Shown piece by piece: positions 1 to 7,727 of a stretch of DNA of 64,000 nt. Each line of letters begins with the position of its first letter. The first letter of the stretch is position 1. The position numbers and the translations under genes were made by a program. The DNA lies in the NCBI GenBank assembly GCA_964412235.1, contig CAYPNT010000002.1:69684-133683 (forward strand), written 5' to 3'. The notes beneath the pieces were generated by a model. That model worked only from the letters and a program-made list of their open reading frames with translations. It was not told where the DNA came from and searched no databases. This DNA comes from JAYZQT01 sp964412235 (GTDB taxonomy: Bacteria > Pseudomonadota > Alphaproteobacteria > MPNO01 > UBA830).

Positions 1-748
1 TACCGTTTGCATATTCTTCGGGCCCACCAAAATCACCAGCACCAACTGGCCCGCATCCAGCGTAAACAACCGTATGTCCCGGGGGTTCGGTCTCTACGAT
101 TTGCCAACGATCGACATTATCCTTGCTTTTCATCCCGGCACGGTACAGCGGCGGTGGTGGACGGTCCTGGATCCAACGAGACATGCGAATTTTATTGTTT
201 AGACGTTCCGTTCGGACGGGAAAATCAACGATGGCGCTGTTTCCGATCGTCTTGGTATGGACGAAGCCGAGGTGTGACAAATCTAATAAATTGTCGGTAA
301 TCAATTCGTAGTGACATTTGATATGCAGAAAGGCCCCGGTATTGTACGCCCAGTTTGGGTCCTCTACCCACCACCAATCGGGTATCAACGCTTGATCTGC
401 CTGGTCAGGGTCCCCAAGCCAAATCCAAAAAAAACCGTGTCTTTGAACGAAAGGGTAAGACATAACCCTCGCTCCAGGTGGAACCCTCGACTGACCTGGC
501 ACTCTCACACAGGTGCCGGCAGAATCAAATTCCAACCCATGATACCCACACTGCAAATTATCTCCAACAACCTGACCTAATGACAGTGGCAGATGGCGAT
601 GAGAACAACGATCTTCAAGAGCGATTGCTTTACCCGAGGCGTCCTTAAACATAACGACGGGCTCATTTAACAGTGTACGCCCTAATGGGCCGCCATCCTC
701 GAGTTCTCGGTCATAGGCCGCCACATACCAGCAGTTCTTCATAAACAT
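1..748 (-). CDS. VanA-like Rieske oxygenase, alpha subunit (C-terminus cut by window edge)
   Basis: The reverse strand has an open frame from the ATG at 748 to the window edge, about 249 residues with no stop, so the C-terminal part is missing. A Rieske [2Fe-2S] site is seen as C48-x-H50 and C67-x-x-H70. The mononuclear iron motif follows as N153, D156, H159 and H164. The start (MFMKNCWYVAA) and the overall spacing match vanillate O-demethylase oxygenase (VanA, about 330-350 aa), which removes the methyl group of vanillate as formaldehyde to give protocatechuate, using a separate reductase (VanB). No vanB is visible here. Context with ligAB and a hydroxycinnamoyl-CoA hydratase-lyase fits vanillate, but related enzymes act on other methoxy- or carboxy-aromatics, so the substrate is inferred. 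Confidence 0.85.
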   Translation of the reverse strand, partial: MFMKNCWYVAAYDRELEDGGPLGRTLLNEPVVMFKDASGKAIALEDRCSHRHLPLSLGQVVGDNLQCGYHGLEFDSAGTCVRVPGQSRVPPGARVMSYPFVQRHGFFWIWLGDPDQADQALIPDWWWVEDPNWAYNTGAFLHIKCHYELITDNLLDLSHLGFVHTKTIGNSAIVDFPVRTERLNNKIRMSRWIQDRPPPPLYRAGMKSKDNVDRWQIVETEPPGHTVVYAGCGPVGAGDFGGPEEYANG

Positions 749-880
749 TTTATAAGTCTAACCACACTGTCAAAAAAAAAGAAGCGGCTAGATTTAATCG
801 GAGCGACCCTTAAAATTGAGTTTGATACAAGTTTTCTGGCCAATCACTGGCCCACAACTCCAACAGGGGGATGAAACCTT
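749..880. promoter_or_regulatory. Divergent intergenic region between the Rieske oxygenase and maleate isomerase-like genes
   Basis: This 132-base spacer separates two genes transcribed away from each other, so it must hold both promoters. A run of nine A at 772-780 is visible, and a purine-rich ribosome binding site (GGGGGA) lies about 9 bases before the ATG at 881. No clear operator palindrome was recognised. Confidence 0.4.
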
Positions 881-1600
881 ATGGCTAACTACGGAGATCG
901 AGCACGAATTGGAATGTTATTGCCATCAGTAAATCGTGCCGCTGAACCTCAAATTACAGAAATGCTACCCGAGGGTGTGTCGCTTCACACCACCCGCCTG
1001 CGTCTTCGTTCTAGCGAAGAAAAACATATCCATGAGATGGTTGAGGATGTAGAGCGCGGTGCCGTAATGTTAGCCGACGCAGATGTCGATTTGATCGTAT
1101 TTCATTGTACCGCGGTATCGATGTTTGCGCCTGGGTTTGATGACAAAATAATTGAAAGGATAGAGACTGCTACCGAAAAGACAGCAACCTCCACGTCAAA
1201 AGCCTGTATAGAAGCGTTTGAAACGTTTGCGGCAAAACAAATAACGCTGACCACGCCCTATATCACGAAAACAAATGAACGGGAGGTAGCCTTTCTCCGG
1301 TCGCACGGAGTTGACGTGTTGTCAGAAACCGGTATGGGCATCAGTGGCGATGGGGGAGCCATGCTGGCAGTGGAACCCGAAGAATGGCGGCGACGGGTAA
1401 ATAAGCAAGACGAGCCAGCATCGGAGGCCGCTTTTATAAGCTGCACCGCAATTCGTGCAGTTGAAGCGATTGAACCCATTGAAAGCGATATTGACAAACC
1501 GGTAGTGACTTCTAATCAGGCCATGGTTTGGCATGCGCTTCGCAAACTGAATGTCGATGATAGACCCCAGGGATACGGTCGCCTAATGTCAGCGGGCTAG
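881..1600 (+). CDS. Maleate isomerase / arylmalonate decarboxylase-like (Asp/Glu racemase superfamily)
   Basis: The 239-residue protein has the two-cysteine layout of the Asp/Glu racemase superfamily: C76 in FHCTAVS and C188 in ISCTAIR, each followed by Thr-Ala. The N-terminal LLPSVNRAAEPQ segment and the ThrArg-containing strand near residue 39 match maleate cis-trans isomerases and arylmalonate decarboxylases. Maleate isomerase turns maleate into fumarate through a Cys-succinyl intermediate, the last step of nicotinate and some aromatic pathways. An isochorismatase-fold hydrolase and a maleylacetate reductase lie within 6 kb, which fits a C4-diacid end-product route. Arylmalonate decarboxylase or another racemase activity cannot be excluded. 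Confidence 0.75.
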   Translation: MANYGDRARIGMLLPSVNRAAEPQITEMLPEGVSLHTTRLRLRSSEEKHIHEMVEDVERGAVMLADADVDLIVFHCTAVSMFAPGFDDKIIERIETATEKTATSTSKACIEAFETFAAKQITLTTPYITKTNEREVAFLRSHGVDVLSETGMGISGDGGAMLAVEPEEWRRRVNKQDEPASEAAFISCTAIRAVEAIEPIESDIDKPVVTSNQAMVWHALRKLNVDDRPQGYGRLMSAG

Positions 1601-1639
1601 AGAAAACCAACTCGAATTGCCGGGACCTCGAAAATCACC

Positions 1640-1661
1640 CCAACAAATGGTTTTGTGTTGG
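1640..1661. terminator. Weak hairpin between convergent genes
   Basis: CCAACA and TGTTGG form a 6-bp stem between the convergent ends at 1600 and 1669. There is no clear T-run on either side, so terminator function is only a guess from position. Confidence 0.25.
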
Positions 1662-1668
1662 CAAACGT

Positions 1669-2448
1669 TCACTCTTTAAAATCAGGGTAGAGGCGCTCTG
1701 CAAGACGAAGACAGGCAGGCCAGTCTTTTCCTCCGATCAAGGTCTCACCAGCTTCCGTAACTTGAGAAGCCGCAAATTCACAGTCCTCTTCTGACGGAAA
1801 ATGGAGATTCTCAAATCCTGCTGTTAAGGCCGCAATTTGGCCACGACACGCGAACTCCAGGAAGTGATGGGTAACAAACGCTTCAGAAACGGTGTCTCCG
1901 AGAACCAACGAGCCATGATTGCGCAATAGCGCCGTTCGGTATCCCTCAATATCCTTCAACAGCGGGTCCCGCATGAACAGATTGAATTCAAACCCTTTGA
2001 AATCATGGTATGCGAGACGGTTGTGAAATCGCATCGCGTGTTGGTTTATAGTGAGAAGACCCCACTTTTGGGCCGATACGCCCATATTCGCTTCTGTATG
2101 AGTGTGAAATACCACGTTAACATCAGAACGGTGCTGCAATATCCCGGCGTGAATTATTAAGCCCCCACCCCGAAGCGGCGGAGCGCCGGGGGTTTGCGAA
2201 TTTCCGTCGTAGTCGTATTTCAACAAGTTGGAAGCGGTCACTTCCTCAAACATAATGTCGTTTGGTTTTATCAATATGTGCTCCTCTTCACCGGGAACAC
2301 GCATGGATAAATGATTGTATGTAAGATCACTGACGTAATGATGAGCAATCAGTCTGTAGGCACACGCCAGGTCAACCCTGGCGGCCCACTCCTCCTGAGT
2401 TACTTGTTCCCGAACAAAGTCATTCTCTTTTATTGCTGCAGCGGTCAT
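1669..2448 (-). CDS. Class II aldolase/adducin family protein (possible HCOMODA-type decarboxylase)
   Basis: The 259-residue protein has the class II aldolase fold signature: an HTHTEAN segment with the paired metal-binding histidines, and a RNHGSLVLGDTVSEAF block with the third histidine. The ATG at 2448 has an AAGGA site 7 bases upstream. Members near extradiol dioxygenase genes act as decarboxylases of carboxylated muconate semialdehydes or of dihydroxyphthalates, while others are sugar-phosphate aldolases. It lies 51 bases downstream of the ThDP enzyme on the same strand, so the two probably form an operon diverging from ligAB. A decarboxylase or aldolase acting on a ring-cleavage product is the best inference; substrate unknown. 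Confidence 0.7.
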   Translation of the reverse strand: MTAAAIKENDFVREQVTQEEWAARVDLACAYRLIAHHYVSDLTYNHLSMRVPGEEEHILIKPNDIMFEEVTASNLLKYDYDGNSQTPGAPPLRGGGLIIHAGILQHRSDVNVVFHTHTEANMGVSAQKWGLLTINQHAMRFHNRLAYHDFKGFEFNLFMRDPLLKDIEGYRTALLRNHGSLVLGDTVSEAFVTHHFLEFACRGQIAALTAGFENLHFPSEEDCEFAASQVTEAGETLIGGKDWPACLRLAERLYPDFKE

Positions 2449-2499
2449 TAGATTTTCCTTAATGGGAGAGCCAAAGTAGTTCCAGGTCGCATCAGCAGA

Positions 2500-4134
2500 C
2501 TAGCGAGCCTTGCCAGGAAATATAAGGTGCCAGGGGTCGGGCACTTCCCCGAGAGGGTATTCTATTAGGCTGGGCCCAGGGGTTGCAAACGCCTTATCTA
2601 TCTCTCGTTCAAGTTCAGCGGGGGAACTAACCCTTGCACCCTGTATCCCAAACGCATCTGCAATCTTCATAAAATCAGGATTCTTTAAGTCTACCGCTAT
2701 TTCCTTTCCGTTAAATAGTTGTTGCTGAAATCGCTTCACATTTCCGTACGCGCCATCATTAAACACAACCAGGACCACGTCTATGCCGTGTTGTGCCGCT
2801 GTCGCTAGTTCCTGAATATTGAATAAAAAACCACCGTCTCCAGTAATCGCCAGAACTTTTCTGTCCGGCAGTCCAACCTTTGCGCCCATCGCCGTGGGTG
2901 ACGCATAACCTAGTGTCCCTTGGTAACCGGGGTTTATAAAGGTTCGGGGTTGATAAACAGGAAACGCTAGACGGGCCACGTAGCCTGGTTGTGTCAGTTC
3001 CTCCACAAAAATACCATCTTCTGGTAAAGCGTTGCGGATGGCCTGAAGTATTGGCATCTGAGGACTAAGTTTTTCAAATTCCTTTTGCACGCCGGCCTTG
3101 AGTTCCCGCATTTCCGCCGTCCGATCCATACGTTTTGGACTGTAACGGGGCACAGCAGCACACAACGCAGCAAGTCCCAACGCCGCGTCTGTTTCAATCG
3201 CCACATCCGGGATACTGCTTCGCGTTATTTCTTCGGGATCAACATCCAGTCGTATAAGTTTTAGCGAATCATCGGTGCCCCAGGTAGGAATCATCGGCAC
3301 CAAACGCGTCCCAACACCTAATATAAGGTCAGCATCCTTCCACAGCCGGTGACCATGCGGCGGTGTGAGGGCTAATGGGTGGCGGGAATCAATAACGCCA
3401 AGGGCACTGCGTGACATTACAACAGGCGCCTGAAGAGTTTCGGCCAAACGACCAAGCTCTATCCCCGCTTCCGTTGTGCCTCCACCAGCAAAAATTAGCG
3501 GTCGCTTAGCGTTACCCAGCAACTCGGCAGCAGCTTCCACCTTATCCGGATCAGGTTCTCTTTTTGTGTAGTTTTCGGGTGGATCTAAAGTAATCATCGG
3601 TTCAACCGCCTTCATGACGTCAAGTGCCATTTCGACCTCGACTGGTCTCGGTCGGCCCGTTTGGAGTTGCCTAAAGGCTTCCGCCATTATCTCGGGTGTC
3701 TCGGAAGGGGTCGGTATTCTTTGCGCGAACTTCGTCAATCCACTGGCGATAGCAAGCTGATCTGGCAGCTCGTGTAACTGCCCCGTGCCACGGCCAATAA
3801 GGGATGAAGGTATTTGGCCGGCTATGCACAGCATGCGTGAATTTAACGCATAACCGGTTGATATTGCGGCCGACGCGTTAAGCAATCCGGGACCGGGTAC
3901 TACAATTGCAGTTCCAACACGCCCGGTCGCCTGGGCATATCCAAGCGCCATATACCCGGCTCCCTGCTCATGTCGCGTATGTATTACGCGGATCCGGTTT
4001 TGAGCATCGTATAACGCGTCAAAGAGGGGATCGAGCTGAACGCCAGGAATACCGAATACGGTGTCCACGCCGTGTCGAACCAATGCATCAACTATGGCCT
4101 CGCCCCCGCTCATACTCTTTTGTTTTTGGCTCAT
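2500..4134 (-). CDS. Thiamine diphosphate-dependent enzyme, acetolactate synthase/benzoylformate decarboxylase family
   Basis: The 544-residue protein has the three-domain ThDP enzyme layout. The catalytic glutamate is E56 in RHEQGAGYMA, the central domain carries the FAGGGT motif, and the cofactor-binding GDGG followed by a conserved Asn is near residue 430 (GDGGFLFN ... FNDGAYGN). It resembles large subunits of acetolactate synthase but has no regulatory subunit gene nearby and sits in an aromatic catabolic cluster. A role as a 2-oxo acid decarboxylase or carboligase on a pyruvate-like ring-cleavage product is inferred. It is divergent from ligA and probably co-transcribed with the class II aldolase gene. 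Confidence 0.75.
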   Translation of the reverse strand: MSQKQKSMSGGEAIVDALVRHGVDTVFGIPGVQLDPLFDALYDAQNRIRVIHTRHEQGAGYMALGYAQATGRVGTAIVVPGPGLLNASAAISTGYALNSRMLCIAGQIPSSLIGRGTGQLHELPDQLAIASGLTKFAQRIPTPSETPEIMAEAFRQLQTGRPRPVEVEMALDVMKAVEPMITLDPPENYTKREPDPDKVEAAAELLGNAKRPLIFAGGGTTEAGIELGRLAETLQAPVVMSRSALGVIDSRHPLALTPPHGHRLWKDADLILGVGTRLVPMIPTWGTDDSLKLIRLDVDPEEITRSSIPDVAIETDAALGLAALCAAVPRYSPKRMDRTAEMRELKAGVQKEFEKLSPQMPILQAIRNALPEDGIFVEELTQPGYVARLAFPVYQPRTFINPGYQGTLGYASPTAMGAKVGLPDRKVLAITGDGGFLFNIQELATAAQHGIDVVLVVFNDGAYGNVKRFQQQLFNGKEIAVDLKNPDFMKIADAFGIQGARVSSPAELEREIDKAFATPGPSLIEYPLGEVPDPWHLIFPGKAR

Positions 4135-4231
4135 ACACCCGTCCCCTGTTTAAGATATTCTGTTAACCTGCCCTAAATAATATATTAATGTGAAACTACC
4201 GCGTCAGGCGTGATAACAAATAGGAAATTTT
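4135..4231. promoter_or_regulatory. Divergent promoter region between the ThDP enzyme and ligA
   Basis: This 97-base AT-rich spacer must carry the start signals for the leftward ThDP/aldolase unit and the rightward ligA-ligB-hydrolase unit. An AGGA ribosome binding site precedes the ligA ATG by 7 bases. No operator could be defined by eye. Confidence 0.4.
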
Positions 4232-4543
4232 ATGGGCGTTGCCGACACAAAACGCGATCTCGCAGCAAACAAAATGATTTATGCTGTGCGCCGCGATCCG
4301 TCACTCTATCAGAATTTTACGCAAAATCTTGAATCTATTATGGAGAATTACGGACTGTCGGAGGCTGAACGGGAAGCTTTCCGTGATCTTGACATAAAGC
4401 GTTTAAGTGAACTCGGGGTACACCCTTATTTTCTGCCCCAGGTTTCACGACTTTTTCACGGCGGCACCTATAACCATAACAAATCTGTGGCAGCCCAAGC
4501 CTACGGTGACAGTATGGTCAAAAGCAAAGAGGATGTTGATTGA
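4232..4543 (+). CDS. ligA: Protocatechuate 4,5-dioxygenase alpha subunit
   Basis: The 103-residue helical protein matches the small LigA subunit, with the family's terminal GVHPYFLPQVSRLFHGG block (around residues 67-83). LigA caps the active site of the LigB subunit in the class III extradiol dioxygenase that opens protocatechuate between C4 and C5. Its length is slightly below typical LigA (about 120-140 aa). The stop codon overlaps the ligB start as TGATG, so the two subunits are translationally coupled. The substrate could be another catecholic acid such as gallate or an aminophenol carboxylate. Confidence 0.88.
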   Translation: MGVADTKRDLAANKMIYAVRRDPSLYQNFTQNLESIMENYGLSEAEREAFRDLDIKRLSELGVHPYFLPQVSRLFHGGTYNHNKSVAAQAYGDSMVKSKEDVD

Positions 4544-5403
4544 TGGCAGAACTTGTTTTCGTTACAGGTTTGAGCCATGCGCCAGGGTTGACTGGCTGGC
4601 TGGACCAAGCACCACCCCATGAACAAAAAGCTCTAACCGATGGATTTAGCGAACTGGGAAACTTACTTCGGGCAAGTAAGCCGGACCTGATCATTGGACT
4701 GGCAAACGATCATATACTCAACATGCCCCTTCACGATATACACGATTTTTGTGTGGGCACAGCTGGTGTTTGGAAGGGACCAGCCGAATGGTTCCGCGAC
4801 TGGGTTAATGTAGCGCCCTATAGCGTGCGAGGTGCGCCGGACGCCGCACAAATCCTGTTTCAAGAACTCAGAAAAGGGAATTTCGACGTTACAAGTAAAT
4901 CGGAACTCCTATTTGACGATAATTGGTCGGTGCCCCTCAAATACTTGACGCCAGAATACGATATACCGCTCATACCTATCCATATGAATTGCGTCGTGCC
5001 TCCCGTGCCAGACCCCAAACACTGTTACACATTTGGGAAAGCGATGAAGGAAATCATACAGAATAAATTACCCGCCAACCTGCGGGTTGCTTTAATGGGA
5101 ACGGGAGGATTGTCACACGACCCTGGCGGTCCGAAGTATTTTGATGTCAACGAAGAATTCGATCGCTGGTTTTTGGATCTACTAAAAGAGGGTGACCCTG
5201 ATAAAGTTCTTCGGGAATGTACCATGGATAAAATGGTCGCAGCAGGTGACGGAGGCACGTCCGAACTGATCGCCTGGATTGCTGCCATGGGAACAGTTGA
5301 CGATCGAAAAGCGAACATAGTGTGTTATGAACCAGCCGTAGAACTCCGCTGCGGCATGGGTTGTGTGTATTGGGACATGGAAACGGAGAGCGCCAATGTC
5401 TAA
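4543..5403 (+). CDS. ligB: Protocatechuate 4,5-dioxygenase beta (catalytic) subunit
   Basis: The 286-residue protein is a LigB-type class III extradiol dioxygenase. H12 in LSHAPG and H57 in ANDHIL are the expected non-haem Fe(II) histidine ligands. The GLSHDPGG segment carries the catalytic histidine, and GGTSEL near the C-terminus carries the glutamate ligand. I chose the ATG at 4543, which overlaps the ligA stop, over the TTG three bases upstream. The 3' end overlaps the next gene by 8 bases, so ring cleavage and the following hydrolase are made together. The product is expected to be a carboxylated hydroxymuconate semialdehyde. Confidence 0.9.
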   Translation: MAELVFVTGLSHAPGLTGWLDQAPPHEQKALTDGFSELGNLLRASKPDLIIGLANDHILNMPLHDIHDFCVGTAGVWKGPAEWFRDWVNVAPYSVRGAPDAAQILFQELRKGNFDVTSKSELLFDDNWSVPLKYLTPEYDIPLIPIHMNCVVPPVPDPKHCYTFGKAMKEIIQNKLPANLRVALMGTGGLSHDPGGPKYFDVNEEFDRWFLDLLKEGDPDKVLRECTMDKMVAAGDGGTSELIAWIAAMGTVDDRKANIVCYEPAVELRCGMGCVYWDMETESANV

Positions 5404-6031
5404 AACCCAATTAGAACTGCTCGAAAACTTGGGAGAAATTCTCAATCCGGCCCACACCGCTATGCTAATAATTGACATGCAAAACGATTTTTGCGCTGAA
5501 AACGGATATATTCATGTCACGCAAGGCGCGGACATGAGGGGAAACAAGCCCCTGTCCGAGCGAATAGGAAAACTAGTCGAAAAAGCGCGAACAGCGGGCG
5601 TAATGGTTGTTTGGATAAAGGCGATCTACGATCACGATTTATTACCTGCGCCCATGCTCTCGAAAATGCTTGAGAAAGGGAGCGGGGCAGTCTGTTGTGC
5701 GTCCAACAGCTGGGGAGCAGATTTCTATGAAATAGGACCTACCATGGATGAAATGGTCGTAGAAAAACGTTGTTATTCTGCATTCCACAACACCCAACTA
5801 GACGATATTCTTCGTCGCCGTGGAATTCGAAGCGTAGTAATGACGGGTGTCGCAACCAATGTCTGCGTAGAAAGCACTTTGCGAGAAGCATTTTTTCATG
5901 GCTATTACGTCGTCATGCCACCTGACTGCGTAGGCAGCGCCAATGTTGCTCTGCACGAAGCAACAGTTAAGTCCGTTGACTTTATATTCGGAGAAATTCC
6001 CCAAAGCTCCGCCATAATGGAGCATTGGTAG
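5396..6031 (+). CDS. Isochorismatase-family cysteine hydrolase (amidohydrolase)
   Basis: The 211-residue protein has the isochorismatase-fold triad: D27 (IIDMQNDF), K124 (VEKRCYSAF) and C157 after a VATN segment that provides the cis-peptide. Enzymes with this Cys triad usually hydrolyse C-N bonds, for example maleamate amidohydrolase, N-carbamoylsarcosine amidase or ureidoacrylate amidohydrolase; the nucleophilic Cys argues against true isochorismatase. The ATG at 5396 lies inside the ligB end. Coupling to ligAB suggests it acts on the ring-cleavage product or a close derivative, which would be surprising for plain protocatechuate. Substrate is unknown. Confidence 0.8.
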   Translation: MSKTQLELLENLGEILNPAHTAMLIIDMQNDFCAENGYIHVTQGADMRGNKPLSERIGKLVEKARTAGVMVVWIKAIYDHDLLPAPMLSKMLEKGSGAVCCASNSWGADFYEIGPTMDEMVVEKRCYSAFHNTQLDDILRRRGIRSVVMTGVATNVCVESTLREAFFHGYYVVMPPDCVGSANVALHEATVKSVDFIFGEIPQSSAIMEHW

Positions 6032-6128
6032 AAATTAGGAAAACCTGAATTTCCATTTGGTGTATTTTGTAAAGTAGTGATATTGCAAAGGGACGACGGG
6101 CCCCAATAGCCTTCCTGCCAAATTATAG

Positions 6129-7208
6129 TTATACCCCTGACGGGGGGTTTCCCTCCCAAGCATCCTGCAATAAAAGCCGGATCGCATCTCGGTCATAGTC
6201 ACGTAAGTTGAAATATTGATCCACCATAATGCGGTCGGCCGCATCATCCAAAGCCGCTTCCGCCATACCAAGATCTTGGAGAGCCGAAACGGCACCGCTT
6301 TTTCCTAATAAGTCAAAAAGGGCTTGCGGGGCGTCGCTGTCCGGTACATCAAAGGCTCGCGCAATTCCCCGCATCGCGTCCTTCGCCACGTTGCGGTTGT
6401 AACTCGTTGAATGGGGCAAGATTATTCCATGCGTGGGACCATGTGGGAGGTTAAACCCCCCTCCCAAAACATGTGCAATCTTATGATGAATTGTTGTCCC
6501 GGAAGACATTAATGTCATCCCACACAACCATGCACCATGCAGGGCGTCTGAGCGTGCTTCAATATCACGAGTATTCTTAGCAAGGTTAACGAGAGCGGAG
6601 GACATGGTTCGGATACCATGTTCCGAATACATATCAGCCACTGGATTGGCGGTTTTCCCCAGGAAAGAGCTCACAGCATGGGAAATAGAATTAAAACCAC
6701 TCGCAATAGATACGTCGAGCGGCAAATCCAATGTTAGCTCAGGGTCATAAAACAAGGTCTTGGCAAGCATGCGCATGGATCGGTAATTAGTGCGCACACC
6801 ATCTTGGCCAATTATTCCCTGTAAAGCAGTCGTTTCAGACCCAGAGTATGTCGTTACAATAGAAATAAAAGGAATATCCAATTCCAAAGCGATTGATTTA
6901 GCGAGCCCAACCGCCGTGCCTCCCCCATAGGAAATCAGACAGTCCGCTCGCTCATCAGAGGCCATGGAACGTCCTTTTTCGGCGACCTCTATCGGTACGA
7001 AAATCTTAGCGGCATCACAAATACCAACAACGATATTGCCTAATTGATCGCCAAGCTTCTTGACTGCTCCCACTCGGCTTTTTGTACAACAGAAGAGCAC
7101 CCGATTGACTTTTAGTCTGTGGAGTTCTTCCTCAAGAAAGTTAATGCACCCGGCCCCGTGCAGAACTCGGTAGGGCATCCCTATATGGGTAAATTGTCGC
7201 AAGGGCAT
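6129..7208 (-). CDS. Maleylacetate reductase-like iron-containing alcohol dehydrogenase
   Basis: The 359-residue protein belongs to the group III iron-containing dehydrogenases. It has the SYGGGTAVGLAKSIA nucleotide-binding motif and the metal-binding histidine cluster with HHKIAHVLGG and LPHGPTHGI. Length matches maleylacetate reductase (about 350 aa), which reduces maleylacetate to 3-oxoadipate with NAD(P)H at the end of hydroxyquinol and resorcinol pathways. The ATG at 7208 has a GGAG site just upstream, so the longer TTG frame is not preferred. It converges on the hydrolase gene ending at 6031. No hydroxyquinol dioxygenase was seen in the window. Confidence 0.8.
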   Translation of the reverse strand: MPLRQFTHIGMPYRVLHGAGCINFLEEELHRLKVNRVLFCCTKSRVGAVKKLGDQLGNIVVGICDAAKIFVPIEVAEKGRSMASDERADCLISYGGGTAVGLAKSIALELDIPFISIVTTYSGSETTALQGIIGQDGVRTNYRSMRMLAKTLFYDPELTLDLPLDVSIASGFNSISHAVSSFLGKTANPVADMYSEHGIRTMSSALVNLAKNTRDIEARSDALHGAWLCGMTLMSSGTTIHHKIAHVLGGGFNLPHGPTHGIILPHSTSYNRNVAKDAMRGIARAFDVPDSDAPQALFDLLGKSGAVSALQDLGMAEAALDDAADRIMVDQYFNLRDYDRDAIRLLLQDAWEGNPPSGV

Positions 7209-7301
7209 TTCTCCAATGGCCTGTAAAATATGCTTTAGACGATTGCGCAGTCGCCAATCATGGCACAATATTGCGCAAATTCATCATCTCGGAAACACAC
7301 T

Positions 7302-7700
7302 ATGTCAGATAACAAAATTATATCGGATTTCATGGTAAACCGCGTAAAAGAAAACCCTTTCGTGAGCGGTGGCTTGCGTGTCTACCGAGAGTACCGCGAC
7401 CTCGGTATTGGCAAAGCGACGAAAGGGCGCGTACACGCGCACATTATCCGAACGACCAAGCCGTGCCCTGAGGGAGGAAGTGGGCTCCACTGTCACGAGG
7501 TGGATTTTCAAATGGTTATGGTCCTCAAAGGAACCTCTACTGTGTGGTTCGAGGGCCAGGGAGAAGTAACATTTGAAGAAGGTGACGCCTGGATTCAACC
7601 ACCAGAAATCAAGCATAATGTTCTCTATTATTCGGACGACTACGAAGTACTGGAAATAACGCTACCTGAGAAATACAACACCGTCCAACTGAACGAGTGA
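7302..7700 (+). CDS. Small cupin-domain protein
   Basis: The 132-residue protein is a single cupin barrel. The first motif includes GSGLHCHEVDFQMVMVLKG with the HxH metal ligands and a downstream Glu-like position, and the second includes EGDAWIQPPEIKH with the last histidine. An ATG at 7260 also exists but falls in the spacer of the divergent reductase gene and would add a tail unlike the fold, so 7302 is preferred. Cupins of this kind in aromatic clusters can be small dioxygenases, isomerases or sensors. Function is not known; its position next to the divergent maleylacetate reductase gene suggests co-regulation. Confidence 0.75.
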   Translation: MSDNKIISDFMVNRVKENPFVSGGLRVYREYRDLGIGKATKGRVHAHIIRTTKPCPEGGSGLHCHEVDFQMVMVLKGTSTVWFEGQGEVTFEEGDAWIQPPEIKHNVLYYSDDYEVLEITLPEKYNTVQLNE

Positions 7701-7727
7701 GAATATCTCGCCCAGTTTTACCTCGTT

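Noticed and set aside
7..580. Several rightward open frames of 60-97 residues at the left edge
   Set aside because: They are antisense to a continuous Rieske oxygenase frame with all metal ligands, and their translations lack any family pattern.
881..6031. Assignment of the left cluster as a nicotinate (nic) degradation pathway
   Set aside because: Nicotinate hydroxylases, the 2,5-dihydroxypyridine dioxygenase and N-formylmaleamate deformylase are not seen; only the last two activities have possible counterparts.
6132..6145. CCCC-TGAC-GGGG hairpin as a terminator
   Set aside because: It lies within the coding end of the maleylacetate reductase gene and has no T-run on either strand.
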